This document shows, in pieces, positions 58,200-64,000 of a stretch of 64,000 nucleotides of DNA. The DNA is taken from positions 1,426,001 to 1,490,000 of the forward strand of contig JAKULF010000010.1 in the NCBI GenBank assembly GCA_022661535.1. The letters are read 5' to 3'. The notes under the pieces were generated by a model. It made no database searches and was not told the DNA's origin. It worked only from the letters and a program-made list of their open reading frames with translations. This DNA is from Eutypa lata (taxonomy: Eukaryota > Ascomycota > Sordariomycetes > Xylariales > Diatrypaceae). A program made the translations under genes and the position numbers. The stretch's first letter is position 1; each line of letters starts with the position of its first letter.

Positions 58200-58345
58200 G
58201 GAGGCCAACTCGCCCGCTCGCGCAAGTCGAAAGGCGACAGGCCCATAAAAGGGCTGTCATTATCCAAGAGATCTGCTAAGTTCCCCAAAGCGTCGACGAT
58301 TGATTCGACGATAGCGTCCGATAGGCAGCCCGCTATCCTTGATCA
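58200..58345 (-). pseudogene. Coding-like fragment of unknown family
   Basis: On the - strand this stretch reads as a smooth, amphipathic peptide: SDAIVESIVDALGNLADLL then DNDSPFMGLSPFDLRERASW. It is bounded by a stop upstream and has no start. It is GC-richer than the sequence around it. It looks like a leftover exon of a lost gene. The family is not recognised. Confidence 0.35.
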
Positions 58346-59289
58346 GCCTCCGTTTCAGCGAAAATGCTTACATGCCAACTGCAACTAAACATGCGCCGTG
58401 AGGGAGTAAGCATATGCTATTCGTGACTTTCTATGCCCCGCGAGAAACAAAGAAGACGACGGCTACCTAATGAGATGACGCCGAAGTGTTATGTATATTT
58501 CACATATAAAGGCTTTTTATTCGTAAATAGTTACTATTAATTAGGTAACCTGCATACAAGATGATTTATTATTATACCTAATATCCCGTAGCACTGTGCC
58601 GTGTCAGTTAGACAGGGTTTTATCAGGTGCATCCGGATATACCTACTGTAGGGCATGTGTGGCATGTATTGTGTAGATGTATGTAGTTGGCTCTTTTTGT
58701 CCCCACAGTTAGAATAGGGAGGCACTACACTGTATAACTAGGTAGTAGTTAGTGCTCTGGCGCTAAGCCATCTCTTTTTTCAGCAGTAGCCTCTTTGTCC
58801 CTTTTTACTTGTACCAGCTTTTCCCACACTTGATTTCATTGATCTAATTGAATCTTATTGATTCCTTTTCGAGAACCAACTTGCCTTCCCTCCACGGATG
58901 CCTTTGTATATACATACATCCCGTAGCGCCTTCTTGCATTGGCATATGATCTTGAACTGGACATCATCGCCTTCTCTCCTTGTACAATTTGCCTTATAAT
59001 TCCTACATAAGGTTTTTCGTCATTGTTGTTAGGAACCCCCCTGTTGTGAATGCAGCATCACATTCCGGTCGTCGTTTCGAAACCTTCCCCGGATATGACC
59101 ACGGGCTGTTCTTCCGGGAAAGTTTGCGACCAACTCTAACGCCAACTCTAGTAGAACTTTACGCTAGTCGTTGCGACGACTTGCGAAAACTCATTCAGTA
59201 CGGTCAACCATTTAGTTACATTGGTCGGCTGTCTGGCTCGGAACCTCGCTTCTGGGTCGGATCAGCAAACCACGACGCCGAACTGTCGT
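58346..59289. promoter_or_regulatory. acrB-like gene upstream region
   Basis: Spacer and probable promoter/5' UTR of the gene at 59290. Pyrimidine-rich tracts (CTTTTTT, CCTCTTTGTCCCTTTTT) at 58760-58810 and 58960-58985 fit a fungal housekeeping promoter. The frame 58980-59360 is not coding. Confidence 0.4.
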
Positions 59290-62235
59290 ATGCCTCGCGC
59301 TCCCTCTTCGGCAAAGAGACAGCAGGGCGCTTCACAAAACCAACGCGATACCAGACATGAGAATGGCTTAGTTGGCCCGGGAAAGCGCATCGTCAAACAA
59401 AAGAGTCAAGGGCCTTTGAATGGCAACACTATCGCCAAGCCAGCTGACGATGCCGCTTCCCCACCAATTCCTTCGACGCCGCCTCCGAACCCCATTACCA
59501 ACGGTTATCCGAAGTTCCCTCCTGTCACACCCGAGATGTCTGCCGAAAATAGGACAGCCGAGTCGTTGAGGAGGGCCTCCCTGGGCGGCTACTCCGAGTC
59601 CTCTTCATCCGAGTCGTACAGTTCTCATCTCGGAAATGGACACGCCGCCGCCCTCGAGAACCATAGACGGATCGATGTAAACGCGACTAAAAACTCTAAC
59701 GTGCATCGTGATCCAGGCCCTCTTGACTTTGCGCTGACTGTCCTTCGGTCGTGTCCCGCGCAGGACACTATTGCCATTCTCATCATCTTGATGCAAATTC
59801 CTCCCATCGCCTTGTCCGGCATCTATATGCTCTTCACCCTTTTGACCTTCGTTACCACGAGCAGCGGCCTAACCTTCAGCGATGTTTTCGAATGGAACCT
59901 CGGTGCTCCCTCGCTAGCGACTGTTATTTGTGTCGATGGTATTGTTCTCCTCATATGGTTATTTCTATGGGGTCCCATACAGCATATCATCCTCGACCTC
60001 GCACAAATGGTCATTGCACTCGGTTTGGGCGGCGGTTCCAGTTCGAGGGATGGAGGTTCTATGAAAAATTCTTTGATATGCCTAAGCATGATCTTGCTCT
60101 CTCACGGTCTACGCCACACCAAAATGAAATATTCGCCCATTGGATACCTATTGGGGTCAAGTCGGTTTATAACGGCTGATCTCGATGATCCGCTTGAATC
60201 TCTGGATTCCATACGGGGCTACGACAAGGTGCAAGCAGGATGGTTGGGCTGGGTTAGGAGCTTACTTGCGATTCACATCCTGACGCAAGGTCTGGTTAAG
60301 TATATACGCGATTGGTATTTGCGGCGAGAACGGCGCGATAGTCTGGCTCAAAGTGCCGCCGACCCCGAAGCTGGCAAAAGCTATGTGATCGATGTCGACG
60401 GTGGGTTTTTGACGCCAGATACCGATGCTGCCGCCCTGCAAAACTCTAATAGTTTAACGACGAAAAAGAAAAGAAAACAGAGCGCCCAGATACGGACACG
60501 ACAGCCGCTTTGGGCTGCTCTGGCAAGTACAAAAATTGTTGTTGTGAAGGAATACGAACTTACTCATGCTGCATCTGAATCTGCCGGTTCGAATGCTACT
60601 GACATTCATAACCTGGGGAATGCCCCTTTCAATACGCAGCCTGGGCAGATTTGGATATCTTACGTCGGGTGCGACGAAGTGTGCTTTAACACTAGTCACT
60701 TCTCTCCCCATCATGCTTCTGAAGCACAACAGGAGAACCCGAGGATTGATCTTACCAAACCGTTCTACGTAAGGGTCAACAATGCAGTTTGGCAGCCTAC
60801 GCGAATGACGCCGATTGAAAATCCCGAAGATTGCGGAGAGGGTATTAGGTGGAGTGGAGATATTTACGGTCTAACTCCCATGTCTAACTACGAGTGCGAG
60901 TTCGTGAGCACTGTAACACACGAGGTTATCTTCTCGACGAGTGTTAGAACCACTCAGGCCAAATCAGCAGATGTTGACGCTACTGCCTCGAAGGCTCCCG
61001 GTCAACGTTCGTTACGTCCGGATTCGCCAATCACGACTCTCAGGACGTCCATTGCTGCCGCGGATAGCAAGTTGGCGGAAGAGAAAGCTCGCCAAAAAGC
61101 CTTGCGGAAGGAGTTTCATCGCAAGACGAACGCCATGAAGAAGGAGAACGAGAAACTGTCCGCCGCGGTCCTGTCGGCCGGCACGGGTGATGACAAACTA
61201 CGGCAGAAAATCCAGCAAAACTTGACGCAGCAGAAGCAGGCTGAACAGACCCTAATGGCCCTAGAGGCGGAGCTGAAAGAGTTTGAGACTATACCAGTGA
61301 CCTTGAAATCTGCTTGGAAATCCAAGCAGTCTTTGTGGAACAATGAGAGGGCTAAATATGATGGGGCCGTTGCCGCATTCAAGAGCTTCAAGTCATCCGT
61401 AGACAATGACATCAAAGGCCTCGAGGAAGAGAAAACGAGTCTTCAAACGAAACGTAACAAGCTTAGCACCCGCATTGCCAAGGTCGAAGGAGAGCACGCA
61501 CGCATCGCTGATGCCAATGCTCGCGGACTTGATGAAGCCGAGCGGAGACGACAAGCCAGGGAGACCTATGAGAACGACATCGCTAGTGTGGAGCGTGACC
61601 TCATCGATAGGATCAATGACAACGAGGCACGTATTTACAAGAAGGACCAAGAGAACTTGGTTTTGAAAAGCGAGCTTGATACGTTCCACACCCAGCAACA
61701 AGCTGCCTACGCTTATGCAGCATCCCTCGACTTTTCTGATGCCAATGCTCATTTCTCCCCCTCCGCGTCTGCCGCACAACTTCAGAGTGCGCAGCTTCAA
61801 AGTACTGTGTCTCACGCTCCTTCATTTGATTCGACAGCCGCTTGGAACAACAGTCTCTATAACTCGTCTCTTTGGGGCCCGTCACCTCTAGCTCCTGCGT
61901 TCACGCCGCAGTCAGGTGCTGCACCTCACCACCATCACCACGCGCACCACCATCTCGCAACGAAGTCAAGAGGTCGTTCATCGTCTATGCTCAGTGATGT
62001 CTCTGGCTTTACCCAGAGCAGCGCTACGGACGACGAAGCAGATGGTGGCTCGTCTGCGATCCCCAATAACCAATCCGGCGTTGGGTTTCGAGCGCCGCCC
62101 CCGGGCTTCGAATTCTCCCCCATGGTCCGGCGCACGAACTCCGGCGGCAATGGCGAGATGGCGAGCGATGTTAGTAGCGGTAGTGATCGTAGTCTCAAAA
62201 GCGCCCGAGAGTCGATGAGTCCTTCTCCCACTTAA
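59290..62235 (+). CDS. acrB: AcrB-like ubiquitination-network membrane protein
   Basis: Uninterrupted, 981 residues from the ATG at 59290, chosen because it opens MPRAPSSAKRQQG, the conserved family start (the frame itself is open further up). It has a disordered N-terminus rich in Pro/Ser. Hydrophobic segments follow at about 155-185 (TIAILIILMQIPPIAL), 205-240, 262-275 and 320-340. A soluble middle domain with a fibronectin-like ISYVGCDEVCF...PFYVRVN...YECEF pattern comes next. A long coiled coil runs from about 590 to 810. The Ser-rich tail carries a His run near 880 and PPPGFEF. Overall order and sequence match the Aspergillus nidulans AcrB group, linked genetically to the CreB/CreD deubiquitination network and drug sensitivity. 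This is a conserved single-copy gene and marks the return from accessory to core sequence. Confidence 0.85.
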   Translation: MPRAPSSAKRQQGASQNQRDTRHENGLVGPGKRIVKQKSQGPLNGNTIAKPADDAASPPIPSTPPPNPITNGYPKFPPVTPEMSAENRTAESLRRASLGGYSESSSSESYSSHLGNGHAAALENHRRIDVNATKNSNVHRDPGPLDFALTVLRSCPAQDTIAILIILMQIPPIALSGIYMLFTLLTFVTTSSGLTFSDVFEWNLGAPSLATVICVDGIVLLIWLFLWGPIQHIILDLAQMVIALGLGGGSSSRDGGSMKNSLICLSMILLSHGLRHTKMKYSPIGYLLGSSRFITADLDDPLESLDSIRGYDKVQAGWLGWVRSLLAIHILTQGLVKYIRDWYLRRERRDSLAQSAADPEAGKSYVIDVDGGFLTPDTDAAALQNSNSLTTKKKRKQSAQIRTRQPLWAALASTKIVVVKEYELTHAASESAGSNATDIHNLGNAPFNTQPGQIWISYVGCDEVCFNTSHFSPHHASEAQQENPRIDLTKPFYVRVNNAVWQPTRMTPIENPEDCGEGIRWSGDIYGLTPMSNYECEFVSTVTHEVIFSTSVRTTQAKSADVDATASKAPGQRSLRPDSPITTLRTSIAAADSKLAEEKARQKALRKEFHRKTNAMKKENEKLSAAVLSAGTGDDKLRQKIQQNLTQQKQAEQTLMALEAELKEFETIPVTLKSAWKSKQSLWNNERAKYDGAVAAFKSFKSSVDNDIKGLEEEKTSLQTKRNKLSTRIAKVEGEHARIADANARGLDEAERRRQARETYENDIASVERDLIDRINDNEARIYKKDQENLVLKSELDTFHTQQQAAYAYAASLDFSDANAHFSPSASAAQLQSAQLQSTVSHAPSFDSTAAWNNSLYNSSLWGPSPLAPAFTPQSGAAPHHHHHAHHHLATKSRGRSSSMLSDVSGFTQSSATDDEADGGSSAIPNNQSGVGFRAPPPGFEFSPMVRRTNSGGNGEMASDVSSGSDRSLKSARESMSPSPT

Positions 62236-63597
62236 AGCGGCTTGCCTTGTTATGCTCCGTCTTCTTGTGGGGCGGCGTGCGGATTGTTGGTGGTTTCTCT
62301 TCGCGGTGTTCTCCTAACTGACAAGGTGGCATGGGATTCCTGCATCTGTCCAGGTTGACTAGGTAGATTGGATTAGGCAACAAAAGTTCTATCCTTTACA
62401 ACATGAAAGTATATTCCTGCCTGATAAGTGAGATTTAGACAAACTATGTTTTGATCGTGATTCCTTGCTCGTAGTAGACTCCTCGAAACCGACCATAAGC
62501 CGTAACTATTCCATGTATACTTCCTTTACGAGCTATCATATGTAATCGTGAATTGAATTAGAAAATACTGGTTTGATACTGAGTAGGTAATGCAGTGTAG
62601 ACTGATGACGTCGGATTTCAAAGCTATTCAACTCTTAATTTAAAGGGGCGAAATGAAACCGTGGCTAGCGGAACGGATTTCGGGCAGATTCCGGAATCCG
62701 ATCGAGGATAAGAGCATCCGTGTGTGTGTGTGCGTGTGCGTGTGCGTGTGTGTAGCAATAGGCTCCCAGATTACAGAGTTGCGCTAATTTGACCTAAACT
62801 GACTCACTGAGCTGACCAGACGAGGGTCCGGGTATCAGATGATTGGATTCCCATCAGGTATGATCTGTGAAATTACATCAATCCTGCATTGAAAAGTGAT
62901 AGCAGCATGCAAGCATGGACATCCCACCGCCCTCCCCCCATGAACGCTAAAAGGCGGGATGGTGGCACGGATGGGTGGTGCTGGGTGCCCTCCAAGGCTC
63001 CAGTTATATATACAGGAACAAGAGCGCACGGGATTCGGGATTCGCGCACAGGTGGACGCTAATCCCGCCGCACTTATACCCAAGCTTCTCCCCCGGAAGT
63101 TGTCGTCGTTGTCGTCGCGCTATGCGTTGCGTCGAGAAAACTTCAGTAGCTAGAGCAAAAACCAAGCAAGCGTGTAGTTAGTTATCGTCATTCCCGAATC
63201 CCTTTCGCCTTATCCCGTGTGTCTCTGGTCCCAACTCCCCGGGTCTTGGTAATGTATGTTTCAGTAAAGGTAGCGCCACCTCAACGGAACGGAAAGACCA
63301 AGCCAAGCCAACGGCGCATCGCATTGCATCGCAACGCATCGCGTGACTGGTGACCTGTTCATCGCATCAACTTGAAACCGCTTGGTATCTGTCTATCTAT
63401 CTATCGTTGTGTACCCTTACCCATATCTGGATCTTGGCCGCTCGCTCTACCTACCATACATACGGTAACGAATAAAACGCCACCGGAAAAGGGTTCTGTT
63501 CTTGCCCCGCCCCTTTTTCTCCTTTTCCATCCAAACCCCCCGTTTCGGGGATTTTACCCCCCCCTCCCCCCTTTCGTCCCGTTCCGTCTCTGCATGG
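62236..63597. promoter_or_regulatory. Long leader/promoter of a regulator gene
   Basis: 1.36 kb spacer holding a TG/CG microsatellite (62721-62752), a TATA-like ATATATA at about 63005, GCATCGCA repeats near 63320-63345, a TCTA run near 63390, and a strongly pyrimidine-rich tract at 63505-63590 just before the start codon. No gene is seen. The pattern fits a long 5' UTR of a regulator. Confidence 0.45.
62721..62752. repeat. TG/CG microsatellite
   Basis: TGTGTGTGTG interspersed with TGCG units over about 32 bases. Confidence 0.85.
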
Positions 63598-64000
63598 ATG
63601 GATCTGGCACCAGTAGCACCACCAAGACCACCCCTCTCCAACCAGAGCTCGTCGTCGCCCCAGGACCACAACCAGAACCAACAACAGCGCACCTCGGCGC
63701 CCTACGGCCACGCCTGCGCTAACTGCGCCAAGGCCAAGTGCAAATGTGTTAGCCGCGGCGGCGGCGGCGGACCCCCCGGCCCCGGCACTAAGTGCGAGCG
63801 CTGCTACCGGCTCGGTCGGGAATGCACACCCTCGGCTACGGTGCGGAAGCGGGGGTCTACTCGCCGGTCCGGTGTCAATGGTCGCGGACTACTACTAGGT
63901 AGCGTCAGCAGCGGTAGTAGTGGTGGTGGTGGTGGCGGTGTTAACAGTCATAGTGGAGGAGATACCGCTAGGACGGCACAGCTCGAGGAGAAGCTCGATG
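63598..64000 (+). CDS. Zn2Cys6 transcription factor, 5' part (cut by window end)
   Basis: The open frame runs from the ATG at 63598 off the window end (134 codons seen). A Gln/Asn/Pro-rich start leads to a zinc cluster: [11 protein letters not shown], a long Gly/Pro-rich spacer (15 residues, [15 protein letters not shown]) and [11 protein letters not shown]. The six ligands are spaced 2-6-15-2-6, with the middle loop longer than the usual 5-9. Then come a basic stretch ([11 protein letters not shown]), a Gly/Ser run, and the start of a likely coiled coil (TAQLEEKLD). An alternative ATG four bases upstream (63594) is in another frame. It should be a DNA-binding regulator; the effector domain lies outside the window. 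Confidence 0.85.
   Translation, partial: MDLAPVAPPRPPLSNQSSSSPQDHNQNQQQRTSAPYGHACANCAKAKCKCVSRGGGGGPPGPGTKCERCYRLGRECTPSATVRKRGSTRRSGVNGRGLLLGSVSSGSSGGGGGGVNSHSGGDTARTAQLEEKLD

Noticed and set aside
58980..59360. 126-codon frame overlapping the acrB-like start
   Set aside because: It is out of frame with the long conserved protein and has no domain; it is 5' UTR and shadow sequence.
62721..63345. Simple repeats (TG run, GCATCGCA run) as a CRISPR-like or replication element
   Set aside because: Short, imperfect microsatellites in a eukaryotic promoter; no spacer-repeat structure.

Overview
The window is nuclear DNA from a filamentous ascomycete (Pezizomycotina). Genes carry short introns of about 50-155 bp with GT/AG borders, many encode fungal families (Zn2Cys6 regulators, P450s, a rhodopsin-domain membrane protein, an AcrB orthologue), and one 7 kb retroelement is saturated with C-to-T and G-to-A changes typical of repeat-induced point mutation (RIP). 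A Sordariomycete, perhaps Xylariales, is a guess from overall style only. I rebuilt exon structures by eye. Every multi-exon gene called intact splices to an uninterrupted frame, and splice coordinates are given in each entry.

Region 1 (about 1.4-24 kb) is an accessory, secondary-metabolism-like block. Its core is a UbiA-fold membrane terpene cyclase/prenyltransferase-like gene (8791-9735). Around it are an SDR (4396-5422), a 552-residue P450 (6012-7972), a rhodopsin-domain membrane protein (9904-11188) and a secreted or anchored bicovalent-type FAD oxidase (12012-13903). Together they suggest a terpenoid pathway: scaffold formation, then P450, SDR and flavin oxidation. The block is flanked by broken genes. 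A second FAD oxidase is split into a 5' half on the + strand (14933-15439) and a 3' half on the - strand (1428-2428). The two halves meet at the same protein position, which is best explained by a roughly 13 kb inversion. A P450 remnant and a LysM-domain remnant lie just outside the right breakpoint. A Dcr2-like phosphatase, a SET-domain protein and a CYP504-like P450 follow.

Region 2 (24-30 kb) holds an orphan repeat protein with one membrane segment, a tRNA-Tyr with an intron, and a salicylate-hydroxylase-like flavin monooxygenase.

Region 3 (30174-37202) is one LTR retrotransposon with 160-bp LTRs and a 5-bp target duplication (ATATA), destroyed by RIP.

Region 4 (37-54 kb) holds a small conserved fungal protein, an APH-like kinase, a phenol-hydroxylase-like monooxygenase, two Zn2Cys6 regulators, a BTB-like protein, an alcohol-acetyltransferase-like enzyme, a small Cys-rich protein and an enoyl-reductase/zinc-type alcohol dehydrogenase-like protein. 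Several of these are divergently paired, such as the regulator at 51656 with the reductase ending at 51229.

Region 5 (54-64 kb) starts with a 5 kb stretch without intact genes. It then returns to conserved housekeeping DNA: the acrB-like gene (59290-62235) and the start of a third Zn2Cys6 regulator that runs off the window end.
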